Shown here piece by piece: positions 23,953 to 35,533 of a DNA stretch of 64,000 nt (within the stretch, counting starts at the first letter, position 1; each line of letters starts with the position of its first letter). This stretch comes from Ornithodoros turicata (taxonomy: Eukaryota > Arthropoda > Arachnida > Ixodida > Argasidae). Below the pieces are notes generated by a model. It was not told the origin of the DNA and made no database searches. It was given only the letters and a program-made list of their open reading frames with translations. Location: the NCBI RefSeq assembly GCF_037126465.1, contig NC_088203.1:55527581-55591580 (forward strand), in the 5' to 3' direction. The position numbers and the translations under genes are program-made.

Positions 23953-24818
23953 TGTCACAGTTACCCTTTTATGCAGAGATTTACACACCTTTTGAATACT
24001 TGAATTTTTTATTCTTTTAAAACAATCAGTATATTGTTAAATTAAATTTATTTTACACATCAGAGTTTAGTGGCGCATTATGATCTTTGTTGTCGTTGCG
24101 CCACTAAACTCTCAATCATCATCATCATCACTACCTACTTTTAAAAAAAGTCAGCCAGACTTATTATTTAAATGGGGCTAACATGAGTTAAACCACTACT
24201 TTAGTTCTTCTGGAACTGATTTGTGGCTGATTAATCCTGAACTTGCAACCTAGTACAATAGCTGGGGAGGCATTCTAGCTTCACCTCCGTAGCGCAACCT
24301 GTGGCTGCAAAATCACTTTCAGCGCGTCGAAAGGTGCAGGTCCACATAGGGGCTTCTGGAAATGCTGTTGCCAATGGTGATCAGCTGAAGCAAACGGGTG
24401 TGCAGTGGAAAAAGGACATACTCCGTATTTGAGTGAACCGAAAAATGGGGAGGGGGGGGGGGGCGCTTTCTTCACGGCTCTGGATTGAATTACTTTCTTC
24501 TCTCCTTTAGTTTCGCTTTTGTGAAGCTTTCATCTGGCATAGCAACATGGAATGTTGTCCATACATGTTTGTTGAACCAATGCGTGGTAACGTGCCTGTA
24601 AAGTTGTCTTCCCGCAATAGGTTAAGCCTGCTTTATAGGCGGAGTGCATGGGGAGACATTCGATAAAATATTTGAAAAATTTTCGAATAATTATCGAATG
24701 TCACTATTCGATTCGATACAAAATCGGATAGATAACTACTCGATTCGATATTCGAAATTTTCGAATATTCGCACAGGTCTAGTAATAACAACATGCTCAG
24801 GAAAGCTCATTCCCTCAC

Positions 24819-25024
24819 CAGACTTTGTTTTGACTTCTCATCTGCAAGGCTTCCATCAAGGTGCTGAAGCTCTGTATCTGTGCAGAGCGGAAAATTTGGT
24901 GAACTGCCACACCCAAATGCATTTTCTTGCCCCAGTACGCCAGCAATTTCTTGTACACACCTTTCAAGAGCCCTTATAGATCTTTTTACATCAACAAGAA
25001 GGGTGAGGACGCTTCTCTCAAAAC
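24819..25024 (-). CDS. DUF4806-type gene, domain-start exon
   Basis: Minus-strand exon between acceptor CTTTCAG|GTTTTGAG and donor AGTCTG|GTGAGG. It encodes FERSVLTLLVDVKRSIRALE, a probable coiled-coil or helical segment, then NFPLCTDTELQHLDGSLADE. This matches the start of DUF4806 ('LP....EL..LE..L.DE....LV'). It joins in phase upstream (25,087) and downstream (17,368). The intron downstream of it now carries hAT-like element 1 with LINE C. Confidence 0.6.
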
Positions 25025-25086
25025 CTGAAAGGTCATGGAAATAAGATGAGCTGGAGGATAATCCTCTTACATCCGACACTACCTAC

Positions 25087-25170
25087 CATGTTGCCTCTCG
25101 TTGTGTGCAACTTGTTCACCATGCAGTACAGATGACTGCGTCGACAGTAAATCATGCTCCAATTCAGGAC
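25087..25170 (-). CDS. DUF4806-type gene, upstream exon
   Basis: Bounded by acceptor CTCTTTTAG|GTCC and donor CATG|GTAGGT on the minus strand. It encodes about 28 residues beginning PELEHDLLSTQSSVLHGEQV, joining in phase with the next exon. This kind of hydrophilic linker precedes the domain in related proteins. Earlier exons are not found; they would lie beyond the second hAT-like element (right of 26,638) or are lost. Confidence 0.4.
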
Positions 25171-25250
25171 CTAAAAGAGCAAATTTGAGTGAGGTAGGAA
25201 AATTTATCTTAGTTGCTCTAAGAAAATTTTACTGCTGCTAATAAAACTTT

Positions 25251-26630
25251 TAGGGGTGTGCGAATATTCAAAATGTCGAATATGAATCGAATATTTTTAA
25301 TATTCGTATTCGATTCGAGAATTCAGTCTTCGTGATTTTCGAATAAATCGAATATCATCGAATCCCGTCCCTAGGGTTACCGCATCTACGGTTGCCGTCA
25401 TTTTCTCAGAGCCTTTCCCCGGGGCGGAAGTACAGTGCGCGCGTGTTCTTCAACATCGCCGTCGTCCGTGCGATTACCGCGTATTGCGCAACTGGCCTTA
25501 ACACGACTGTGTAACAACCCGAAAAACGTAGACAGCTGTCACAAAGTCGCAAAGATTTTAGCAGTTGGGCTGATGTCGCAGATTTAAGCGTTTTGGTATG
25601 GAATCTCGCGGCATTGCGTTTTTTTTTCTTTTTCTTTTTTGCCGGAGGGAGGGGGGAGGTTTAATGGAGAACAAACTGACTTTCATTGTATTGCACATAA
25701 TTTATAGCCACTGGGAATAAATTATTGTTCGTTTATTCGTTAAAATAGCGGAGAATTTGATGCGTTTTCTAAAATCCATCGGATTTTTCGAACATTTTCC
25801 GAATGCGTTCGCTGGTTTCTAAAGTGGGCTTCACCTTTACGCACGTAAGTATTGCGGGAAGCCCACTTTACAGGAGCGTTCGCAACTTGTCAGCTCATTG
25901 TTTACATCCACTGGTTCAGCAGTGTCTTTTTTTTTTTTTTTTGGGTGGGGGGGGGTTTCTGCCTGTATGTGTATGCAGCGTGTTCAAAGTTAACCTTTCA
26001 CGAGCACTTTATAAACAGAGGGACAAAAGAAAACTGGGTGCTATTTTTCCGCCATGCGAGTAAGCAACAGGTGCGACATAATTAGTAGCACCTGTTCCTT
26101 ACTCAAGTACCGTAAAGTTATCATCCGATTTCCTTTTATCGCTGTGTTTGCGAAGCGCTCGTGATAGCTTAACTTTGAACACGCTGTATAGCCCATGTGT
26201 GATAACTTTGCATTTGCTTGAATTTGTCCTTCAATTCTTGGAGGTTCCATTGAGCAAGGCAGTCCAGGCTTGTGAAGAACAGTTTGCTTTGGCTGGGAAA
26301 GGCTTATGTAATGGGGGTTTGTGACTGTGACTTGTTTTCTAGCACAACAACAGTGATTTAAAAAAAAAGTAAGCTGTGCCATCCCACATGAGACCACACT
26401 TATGGACCGCATTTTTTGTGGATAGTGTGCACAGGAAAAGCTTTCCATTTGAAGAGCACTGGGATCTTAGTAGTGGTCTTAATGTCCCCGTGGAGTAATG
26501 CCATATAGCTAAGGCAGCATACAACACTGTACCATTTAGTCATGTCGTGTTTATTCGATATTCGAAGTCAAATATTAGCATTATTCGTATTCGATTCGTA
26601 TTCGACATTTTGACTATTCGCACACCCCTA
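25251..26630. mobile_element. hAT-like non-autonomous element 2 (1380 bp)
   Basis: Terminal inverted repeats TAGGGGTGTGCGAATA and TATTCGCACACCCCTA-like ends are flanked by a perfect 8-bp duplication AAAACTTT (25,243-25,250 and 26,631-26,638). Subterminal AT-rich TCGAATA repeats resemble those of hAT-like element 1, so the two are related families. No transposase is encoded. An internal palindromic insert lies at about 25,975-26,195. Confidence 0.85.
25975..26195. repeat. Internal imperfect palindrome in hAT-like element 2
   Basis: Arms CAGCGTGTTCAAAGTTAA... and ...TTAACTTTGAACACGCTG are inverted copies. Pairing continues inward to GAGTAAGCAACAGGTGC and GCACCTGTTCCTTACTC around a centre near 26,080. 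The ends resemble a Mariner-type palindromic MITE (cf. the 894-bp element at 38,077), suggesting a nested foldback insertion. The open frames here are artefacts. Confidence 0.6.
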
Positions 26631-26638
26631 AAAACTTT

Positions 26639-27596
26639 CTGTTAGTGTCTCACAAACAAGAAACGCACCCTCTTATTTCACCAACATCCGCATTAGTAGG
26701 CAACAACTAAAGTTACGTCTTTAAGTCCATTCAGGCTTGCTCACCCTGAAGTGGAAGCCTGAATGAGCTCCGAGAAGTCCGAGAAGAAGAAGTTTTTTTG
26801 GATCCTTGTGTGCCTGGGTGGAATACACCCCTTTGCAGCACAAAGTGCGTCTTTGCACAAACCTATACCTGCATACGTATTCTGAAATTGAGTGCTGTCT
26901 TTTTGGTTCAAGGCTGCCTGTCTAAACACACAACAATGACTGGCTTTCTCTGCGGCCAATCTTCGATTCCGCGGCAGGGGTTCCTAAATTCCACGATTTC
27001 CCGCGGCAACAGCAAGAATGAACACCTGCTCAGACATTCCTTGTCGTTTTCCAGTCATGAGTTACAGAAGGCATACACCTGATGCGTGACACGGCAGGAC
27101 AAGCACTGATTAATTCGCAGTAGAGAACTGGTTCCCATCATACACGCGCCAAACAGTTTAAATTCATGCTTCATGAATGTACTGGAAAGAAAAGGTGAAG
27201 AAAACAGCTGGGCAATTGCACAAAAAGAGGTCTTGACCAGCTGCAAGCTGCTCTGTAAGATGGGCTTCCCGCTCTACTTGCATGCACAGGGTGAATCCCA
27301 CGCAAAAATCAAGGGCGTATTCGATGGATGTTCCAAAAATCGAATTAGTTCATGAATAACATGTCTAGTTCTCCTCCATTTGAATGAGCAATAGAAAAGT
27401 ATGTTTGTTCATGGCTGGAAAAGAGCATTAATTCATTTTTCGCAGAAATTTCTGAAAATTGCGCAATTCCGCAAAATTCCATGTCAACCTTCTAATTCCA
27501 CGGCAGCCCCGAATAACGTGAATTTTTGCCCAATCGCGGAATATATGGGGCCTTAGCAATGACCCCATATACGACCTTAACAATGACTGTCTGGAA
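26639..27596. other. Non-coding stretch
   Basis: No domain recognised in either strand. The sequence includes a (GAAG)-rich spot near 26,770 and several short AT-rich stretches. It is a candidate location for a missing 5' exon of the DUF4806-type gene, but I could not identify one. Confidence 0.3.
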
Positions 27597-30500
27597 CAGT
27601 GTTGCGGATTTGGCCGCTCAAATCGGATTTAAATCAAATTCGCATTTTTTCTGAAAGTAGTAAATCAAATCCAAATCAAGTCCGGATTTAATTTTGACAC
27701 GTTAAATCAAATCCTTTTAAATCCGGATTTGTTTTTCCGGACCTAAATCAAATCCGCGTTTAAATCCGGATTTATCGAATCTTTTGACAAATCCGGGAGC
27801 CAAAATTCGTGCAGTAGCATTACTAGGCCTATAACCGTGTCTACAAATTACTAATACTGCACGCATTCACTAAACAACGCTTAAATAACAGCGTGACGTG
27901 GCACAAAGAGCAATAAATTTCGTCTGATTGACGAGGATATAAAGGGCCAACCAATCCGCCTGCCGAAATTTTATTCGTACTTTAGGACAAATTTTTGAGT
28001 TTAGAAAGACATTTTCGGTTACGCCTGCTCGGCGTGTACTAGACTATCAGTCACCACGTATCAGCCTGTGTCAGGGGCGGATCCAGACGCTCGGTTTGGG
28101 GGGGGGGGGGGGGGCAGTTTCTTTGTCGGAGCGCGTAGTGGGGGAGGAGGGAGAGAAATTTAATGTATAAACTGACGTTTTGGGGGGTGGCGATTGGGGG
28201 GAGCAATTTGGCGAGTTGCTTCTACTTACAGCCGTCTGCTCGCTCTACCACAGGAGCTATATAAATGATATCTATACCATTCGATAGAGAATGAGTTAGC
28301 GGCTCTAATGAATCTACCTTCAAGGGAATGCGTGTACCCGCTCATGAACAGTAAAAGTTCGAAATCGTACATTTTTTGCCGGAAGTGCTGTGTTCGGGAA
28401 TTTTTTCGTAGCCCCCCCCCCCCCTTTAAAGTAGGAGTTACGGGACTTTATCCACGTGCTGTCTTGAACCCATAGCTTTTATAAGTCAAATTTGAAGGAT
28501 GTGGTAAAACAAGAAGCGCGTTGCTATGAGGTCAAAGTTGGGAAAAAATTCGAACCAACATTCGCCGCCGCAACCTTCCGCCTCTCCATATCGGAAACGG
28601 TTCATCGGATGGAGCTCAAAATTGTTGCATTTGTCATCAATAGAGATGCTATCCAAGATATATTTTTTTCATGGAAATTAAAAATTGTCAATTTCCCACC
28701 CTTGTCGATTTAAAATGGAACTACCCAAGAGAGGACAGAAGGCGACTTCACTGTGTCACCTCTAGCGTTCGCACGCCCCGTGCGGGCAACGGGCTTGCCG
28801 AGCGTGCTCCCTCTAAGGGTTGAAGACGCGCAGCCATTTCGGATCGTTGGGATCGTTGAATGTGAATCTTGTATTTCACGCGCGACCAGCCGCCGTACGA
28901 TTAGCTGGAAGCTAACACCGGCCGCGTTTTGGGGGGCATGAGTACTTCCCCCAGAGCTAGGCAGTCCCGAGCATTGCCCGAGCCCAGAGCTGCGTCGGCC
29001 TGCAGTGTGATAGCATTAGATTCCTCCTCACGAAAAAAACTCGTCCTCCGTCACTTAATTCCCCGTTGGCTCAGACGGCTCTCCTCGCCGGCGCGTAGCC
29101 GACAGCTGGCCACTCCGCCGCGCGGAATTGCGCAATGTCAGTGGAAGAGGGGTGCAAAAGGAAGCCCAACGAAAATACATGTAATGAATGAATGATGGGA
29201 GTTGAGTTGAAGGCACCCAGAAAGAAAATAGCAAAACTTAATCGAAAATCAGCCGCACTTTCTGTTGCATTGCCAACACGTAATTCGTTAAGTGTCCTTA
29301 AATTTTTGTGTTACACCAAAATAGAAAAAGTGATACTGATAAAAGTGTATTGAATCGTAGATGACTGGCTGACTCTGGGAGGGGCGGTGCACAACCCCCA
29401 TCTCCATCATCACGTATCGTGTTGGTGTTGACTCGGGCTCCACGGGGCATGATTATGAACAGTGTGGAGTTGGTAGGTATGGTACACCTACCCAAAAGCG
29501 GATTTTGGGTCAGGAACCTCCTCGTCATTTAGCACTGGGCGAACAAGCCTGAGTGAAGGAATTCCTATCGCGGGCCTAGGCTCAGCTACGCCCAAAAACA
29601 CACGCCTGCGTCGATTTCTACCATCAGTACTCAAAAGACCACAGGTCGTTGGTTACTGTACCCTGGGGGTCACAATTAAATGGATCGTTAATAAATCGTG
29701 GGACATGTTACGAATACTTATACTAAACGTGTAGCCCATGGGTCTATTTTAATGCTGACGTTTCGGGGCTTTGTAAAAACTTTCCTTGCGCAGTACAGAC
29801 TGTTGTAATCAAGGGAAAAAAAAGGGTATGCGAGTAAGAGTGGCACATCTTGCCCTGATTGTCCGTGGGAGTAGGAAAGGCTTGCCTTCCCGAAATCATG
29901 AAATGATAGGATGTGTTCTATTTATTGTTCGTTTTTACTTTGTTTTGACATGAATGCGTGTACCTATATGCGTTCAATATGATGGCGAAGACCAAGAATT
30001 TCGCGACATGATTCGGCAAGGGGTCGTGCTTGAAGACTCAGCTAGAGGTCCACGAGAAAGGTGCCCTCCAATCGACAGAATAACGTTAACTGCGTTCAAA
30101 GAACTGCACCTGGTGTTCCCTCGGTGCGGTGAGGGGAAGTGATTGGAACAAAACGGCTACTCCTGTCGCTCTGGGGAGAGGACGTCGCTGGTGCGTGTGC
30201 AGATTACAGACAAGGTCACATTAATTCGCGTAGAATGCGAAACGGCGCTTCGCTCAATTTCAAATCCATGCATCTTGTGAGGGAGCTTGGCGAAATCCAC
30301 GCGCAAATCCGCTGAAAAAGGGGTGATTGAATCGAAATCCAAATCATTCGTGGAAAATGTGATTGAATCCAAATCTCAATCATACCTGGAATATGCGATT
30401 GAATCCAAATCCAAATCATTCGTGGAAAATGCGATTGAATCCAAATCCAAATCATACCTGGAATATGCGATTGAATCCAAATCCAAATCATTAGTGGAAA

Positions 30501-30641
30501 ATGCGATTCAATCCAAATTCAAATCCTGCCCATATTTTTTTGCGCAAATCAAATCGCAAATCAAATCCGCCAGCCCTCCGGTGTATTTAAATCCGGATTT
30601 AAATCAAATCCGTGGATTCAAATCCGCAACACTGCTACCAG
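27597..30641. mobile_element. AAATCC-rich inverted-repeat element (non-autonomous, about 3 kb)
   Basis: The left end CAGTGTTGCGGATTTG and right end AAATCCGCAACACTG are inverted. Both ends are followed inward by dense AAATC(C/A)AAATCCGGATTT repeats (27,600-27,790 and 30,310-30,630). I found no clear target duplication. The interior (27,800-30,290) contains G-runs at 28,100-28,116, C-runs near 28,411 and weak open frames without recognisable domains; other nested repeats are likely. Could be one hAT-like element or two facing copies. Confidence 0.45.
30325..30525. repeat. 36-bp minisatellite with alternating unit types
   Basis: Five and a half tandem 36-bp units begin GATTGAATCCAAATC. Two types alternate, one containing CATTCGTGGAAAATG and the other CATACCTGGAATATG, giving a 72-bp higher-order period. 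Because 36 is divisible by three, the array is open in several frames (for example IESKSKSFVEN repeats). That is not evidence of a gene. Confidence 0.85.
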
Positions 30642-30976
30642 TGTTAAGTTTCTAACACACCACCTCTTATTTCCAATCAGCGCTGCTCCGTAACCTTTGT
30701 ATGTCCCGGGAAATGGTACAGCATAAAACTATTAAAAAATATATCTGAGCCATTACATGCAAAGCATGATCACAGCACCAGCTGCAAATCGTACTGTAGA
30801 GGAGGCTTCCCGCAGTGCTTACACGTGTGGACTGAAGCCCGCTTTGGAAACAACGATCGCGAGTGTACTAGAAAAATATTCGGAAAATTGAATGAGTTCA
30901 GGAGGCCCCTGTCCAAGCATGCATGGTTTCATGCTGATGCATGAAAACATGCATGAAATGGTGCATGCTTTTCTAG
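30642..30976. other. Short non-coding stretch with ATGCAT-rich hairpin
   Basis: At about 30,917-30,972 the sequence is a run of ATGCAT, CATGAAA and TTTCATG motifs beginning AAGCATGCATGG and ending GGTGCATGCTTTT, able to form a hairpin. Nothing else is recognised. Confidence 0.4.
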
Positions 30977-32541
30977 CTATTCATAGCGAAAAGGAGCTTT
31001 AACGGTTCCTCCTGACCGTGTTACATAGCTGGTGCTCTTATTACTTTGAGACAAAAGGTTGTCCTCCTTATTAGGGTGTAGGACGGGTTCACGACATGCA
31101 GCAGGTTTCTGTGGGACTATCGTGTCGTCGCACCACACATTAAAGTCCTGCTGGTCATCATGTTGGTGGTACAAAACATTGCTGTCGCACGGTGGATGAC
31201 GCAGATGCTTCACATTTCTTATCAGTGTCTCTTGACCGTTAAGGCTTCTTAGACGAAAAGAAAATGTGCTTATTTCTTCTTCCACTCTGTATTTCTTTTG
31301 TCCATAGACTGTTGTGAGCTTTCCAACTTTGGGAAGATTTGCAACAATGACAATGACTCCCACTTTTACGTTAGGCAACTGCTCGTTGCTCTTGTCCGTG
31401 TTTTGTTCCATCTTCTCTCTGTATTTCTTGTTGTGATCCATTACCTCTTCCTTCCTCTCCGCCTCAGGTTGCTCTTATTGGAGGTTGAACAACTTTGATC
31501 ACTCTGGCAACAAACTTGGGGCCTTGCCTGTAGCACGCGTTGGTGTTGTTCGATACGTCATTTAGATGTCAGAGAGAGCTGTCTTCCAATCCTTGTTCTC
31601 TGCAGTAGCGCAGCTTAGCTGTTTCTTTAGGTATCTGTCGAATCGCTCTATCTTTCCGTTGCTCTGTGGATAATAAGGCGAACATCGGATATACTCAATA
31701 CCACAGCAGAAAAAAAAAAAAAAAAACTCTTCCATTTCGTGGCTGATAAACTGTTTCCCATTGTCAGTTACATCTTCACATGGATAACCCATCCTGGAAA
31801 ACAGTGTCTGCAACCGCACCTTGATGCTAGAAGATGAGGTGTCTCTCATAAGAAATGCTTCAGGAGAAGAAGAGTAGTAGTCGATCACAGTGATGATGAA
31901 GTGTGATCCAATGGGACCAACTAAGTCCATTCCCAGCTTTGTCCAGGGCTCAGGGGGAAGTTCTGCTGCTTGAAGGGGATAATCAGCTTTCAACGGCTGA
32001 TTCTTTGTGCAAGCAGTACAACTGCGAAGCAGCTCCTGCACATCAGAGTCCATGTTTGTGCGGTAGAAGCGTTGTCGAGGAATTTGCTTTGTGTGCACTA
32101 TGCCTTGGTGTACTTCATGAGCAACTTGAAGCACTTTCTTTCGAAGTTTTCGTGGCACGACCACTCGCTCTCCACGCAACAGCAAATTTTCGAGTACCGA
32201 AAGTTCATCTGCAAGTTTTTTGAAATGGAAGATCTCAGAGGAACACTGCACAGGCCATTTTCCTGTTATTACAGCTTTTTGAATTGTCTGGATTCCTTTG
32301 TCTTCGGAGAATGCCTTCTGGAGTTCTTGCAGTGTGACTGCTTTAAGTTCTTCACTCTGAGTTGAACAAATTCGGCTGACATACTCTTCTGCATACTCAC
32401 TTCCTGATATACCTCCAAAAGAACTAGCGGCTGCTCGGAAGAAAACTCCGAGACAGCCAATAATTTCCCCAAAGAAAAAAATAATGAAACTTTTCTCAAA
32501 CAGTACACTCTTCCTTCATAGTGCAGACATGTCTTGTACAC
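30977..32541 (-). pseudogene. Gypsy-like LTR retrotransposon integrase remnant
   Basis: On the minus strand the best segment (32,251-31,562) encodes an integrase. There is an HHCC zinc-binding region (AHEVHQGIVHTKQ...CTACTKNQ), then the DDE core with LGMDLVGPIG, VTDNGKQFI and NGKIERFDRYLKKQL. An A/T run at 31,711-31,728 inserts a poly-Phe stretch and is probably a later expansion. Downstream (31,441-30,977) is a C-terminal tail with a basic start and LPKVGKLTTVYGQKKYRVEE. Upstream (32,541-32,269) is a weakly preserved stretch of RNase H-linker type. Frames are separated by stops. No LTRs, gag, protease or RT were found. Confidence 0.75.
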
Positions 32542-32562
32542 ATCTACCTCATTTTCTCTATT

Positions 32563-35187
32563 ATGGCGATCCGTTAGTGGAATTGTCGAGGGCTGCTCTC
32601 CAATTTTGACGATGTCAATGATCTTTCAGACAGGTATGATGAACTCTGTTTTGCATTATAAGAGACCTATCTGAATCCACAACACACACAAACATTCCGG
32701 CGATGGAACCTGTTCCGAAAGATCGAGTTGGCGCAACACGTGCATCTGGTGATGTTGCTATCCACACATCAAAGACCATCCCTGCAAAACACCTTCCACT
32801 GAAAACAACACTTGAGGCAGTTGCTGTTCAGGTATGTCTTCACGGGGTCCTAACCATATGTGCCTTATATCTACCGCCGTCAGGCCTGGTAGGACAAAAA
32901 CAACTGGAAAGTCTGTTAGATGAGCTCCTACCACCTTTTCTTTTATTGGGAAATTTCAATGCCCATAACTACTTGTGGGGCAGCACAAGGGCGGATAGTC
33001 GTGGCAAAATGTTAGAACGGCTGTTACTCTCAAGGCCAGTGTGTCTACTCAATACTGGTACACCATCATATGTGAACGCTGCTACACAGACATTCTCTGC
33101 AATAGATCTCTCTCTGTGTAGCCCATCCATTTTCCAAATGCTAGACTGGGTAGTGGATGAAAATCCTCGTGGAAGTGACCACTTCCCAGTTACCTTAAAA
33201 TTACACCTGCCTTCAAATACCTTTGCAACACGTCCACCTAGTTGGAAATTATCAGAGGCAGATTGGGGCATGTTCCAGAGAGAAGCCGATCTTTCACTGT
33301 CTTCTACTCATGGATCATGGTATATGTGTTGAACAAATGAGCAACATGATTACAGACGCGATCATAAGGGCAGCCATTAATTCCATTCCGCAAACATCCG
33401 GTCGTCTCCCCAAGTGTCCAAAGCCTTGGTGGACGAGTGATTGCGAGGCAGCTCGTAAAGAACAAAACCGTGCATGGGGTACCTTTCGAAGATACCCTAC
33501 AACAACAAATTTAATTCTATTTAAAAAACCCAGGGCTAAAGCAAGGCGGATACGAAGAGAAGCTAAACGTGAATCGTGGAGAAATTTTGTATCCTCTTTA
33601 AGTACGAAGACTCCCTCAAAAACTGTATGGGACAGACTCAGGAAAATTAAGGGTGAATATGCCAGCTTTACTGTCCCATTGTTACAAATAAATGGCACAA
33701 CGTGTCAGAACATGGATGAACAGGCCTTTGCTCTCGGTGAGCATTTTCAGGGGGTTTCGGGCTCCTTGCATTATAGTAGCGACTTCTTAAAAATCAAGCA
33801 ACAGAAGGAGAAACAGAATTTTCCTAGTGGAGCTTACGACAAGTATTCTTACAATATGCCTTTTACAATGATAGAATTGTAAGGGCAATGTCATCATCAA
33901 AAATCACAGCGCCTGGACCAGATCGAATACCTTACTCCATGCTACAGCATTTGTCAAACACTTCTCTGGAAAGTCTTCTTGATTTCTTTAATACTATATG
34001 GCAAATGGGACATATCCCTTCTCGCTGGAAGGTTGCAACCGTTATCCCTTTTTTAAAACCAGGAAAAGATGTGCCAAATCCATCAAACTTTAGGCCTGTA
34101 GCACTCACAAGTTGTCTTGGAAAGACTTTTGAGCGAATGGTGAATAACCGTCTCATACACTATCTTGAGGAAAATGAGTTGACCAATATCAGTGCGGACT
34201 TCGGACGGGGTGTTCCACTACGGATCATCTTGTTCGGTTAGAAACATTCATACGCGAAGCCTTTGTACGAAAACAACATTGTGTGTCTGTTTTTTTTCGA
34301 CCTTGAAAAGGCCTATGATACCGCATGGCGATATGGAATCTTGCTTGATTTGCATTCATGTGGAATACGTGGTCGTCTGTTCCACTGCATCGCCGACTTC
34401 CTTCAAGGAAGATGGTTCAGGGTTCAGGGTCCGACTCGGCACAACCCTTTCGCGTCCTTTTGTACAGGAGAATGGTGTTCCTCAAGGATCTGTTTTGAGC
34501 GTTACTCTATTTATTCTTAAAATGAACTCTATCGCTAAGGTTATACCCGCCTCAGTCAAGTACTCGCTGTATGTTGATGATGTCCAAATGTCATATTCTT
34601 CCTGCAACCTAGCCATGTGCGAAAGACAGCTGCAGCTCACAATTACCAGGCTAACTAAATGGTCCAGTGAAAATGGCTTTAAATTCTCCCCAGACAAGAC
34701 CGTATGTGTACCATTTTGAAGAGTTCGAGAAATGCCTCCCGAGCCATCATTTAAAATGAACGGCAGTGATCTTGTTGTAGGGACAGAATGTAAATTTCTA
34801 GGTCTAGTCTTTGACAAAAAGCTTACTTTCCTTCCCCACATAAATGCGTGAAATCTTTGAACCTTTTAAAAGTCCTGGGGGGGGGGGGGCAGACAGAGAA
34901 ACATTGTACAGGGTCTACATGTCTACAGTTCGGTCCAGGCTGGACTACGGATGTGCAGTTTATGGATCAACACGCCAATCTATCCTAAAGTGCTTAGATC
35001 CTATACATCATCAGGGCTTGCGACTGGTCCTCGGAGCATTCCGAACGTCACCCGTCCAAAGCCTATACGTCGAATGCAATGAGTGGTCTCTAGGAAGGCG
35101 ACGAGCTTATCTTAGTGTCATGTACGCACCAGTTGAAGATTCGTACTTATCCACAACATGCGGCGCTCTCATGCGTTAAGCGCGGAT
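32563..35187 (+). pseudogene. LINE D, left part (endonuclease and RT)
   Basis: The copy begins almost exactly at the ORF2 start (ATGGCGATCCGTTAGTGGAA; the LQWNCRG motif carries a stop). It contains an endonuclease with LGNFNAHNYLWGS (Asn-Phe variant of GDLNAHNPLWGS) and RGSDHFP. The linker follows (PKPWWTSDCEAARKEQNRAW), then RT blocks NFRPVALTSCLGKTFERM, FDLEKAYDTAW, GVPQGSVLSV and YVDDVQMSY. A G-run at 34,879-34,887 replaces part of the SHRSWGADRETL segment. Multiple stops and shifts. No gag precedes it, so the 5' end is truncated. Reading stops at 35,187, where the Harbinger transposon begins, and resumes at 40,651. Confidence 0.85.
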
Positions 35188-35533
35188 CCCATAACAAGCG
35201 ACGCGCTGCAGAATTTGTCGCTGTCGCGTCTGGTCATGGCGCGACTTCCCGGTCCATTTGAGCAGCGACATTTCGTCGCCGAGAAATGATGTTTTTGGAG
35301 AAGCAATGCTTATTTTATCCAGCTAAGTTGTAAATTGCCATAAATATACCGAAAATACTATTTGATTCGTCGAAACGAAGAGAACTTGTAATGAAGCTGC
35401 TTTGTAATATTCGCCGTAACGCAGTGGCGCTGCTGAGATTGAAGTTCCCAACGCCCCGCCCACTTCTTTGTCTGCTACTTTTGTTGGTTTCGGTTTGCGA
35501 AATGTCGAAAGCGCGCGCTTTATGTTCGAGGAC

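Larger units (their letters stand above)
18352..24129 (+). mobile_element. LINE C: full-length I-type non-LTR retrotransposon
   Basis: A second full-length copy, 5778 bp, starts at the same CCCGGCGTCGGG as LINE B. It is flanked by a perfect 12-bp duplication ACTACCTACTTT at 18,340-18,351 and 24,130-24,141. Subtracting a 64-bp internal insertion gives 5714 bp, almost the length of LINE B. The 3' end has a perfect 15-bp stem (24,063-24,077 with 24,097-24,111, containing TTTAGTGGCGCA) and then a CATC-repeat tail, where LINE B has a CAAT tail. It lies within hAT-like element 1. Both ORFs are mutated. Confidence 0.92.
17582..24781. mobile_element. hAT-like non-autonomous element 1, interrupted by LINE C
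   Basis: Ends TAGACCTGTGC and GCACAGGTCTA form a terminal inverted repeat. They are flanked by a perfect 8-bp duplication GTAATAAC (17,574-17,581 and 24,782-24,789); 8 bp is the hAT hallmark. Subterminal regions are rich in TATCGAATCGAATAG-like repeats. Without LINE C and one LINE target copy the element is about 1.41 kb and encodes nothing recognisable. It sits inside an intron of the DUF4806-type gene. The segments 17,650-18,340 and 24,142-24,650 are its non-coding body. Confidence 0.85.

Noticed and set aside
24111..24129. CATC microsatellite
   Set aside because: It is the 3' tail of LINE C immediately before its target duplication, not an independent repeat.
30287..30655. 122-codon frame with IESKSKSFVEN repeats
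   Set aside because: The 36-bp minisatellite is divisible by three and keeps frames open on both strands.
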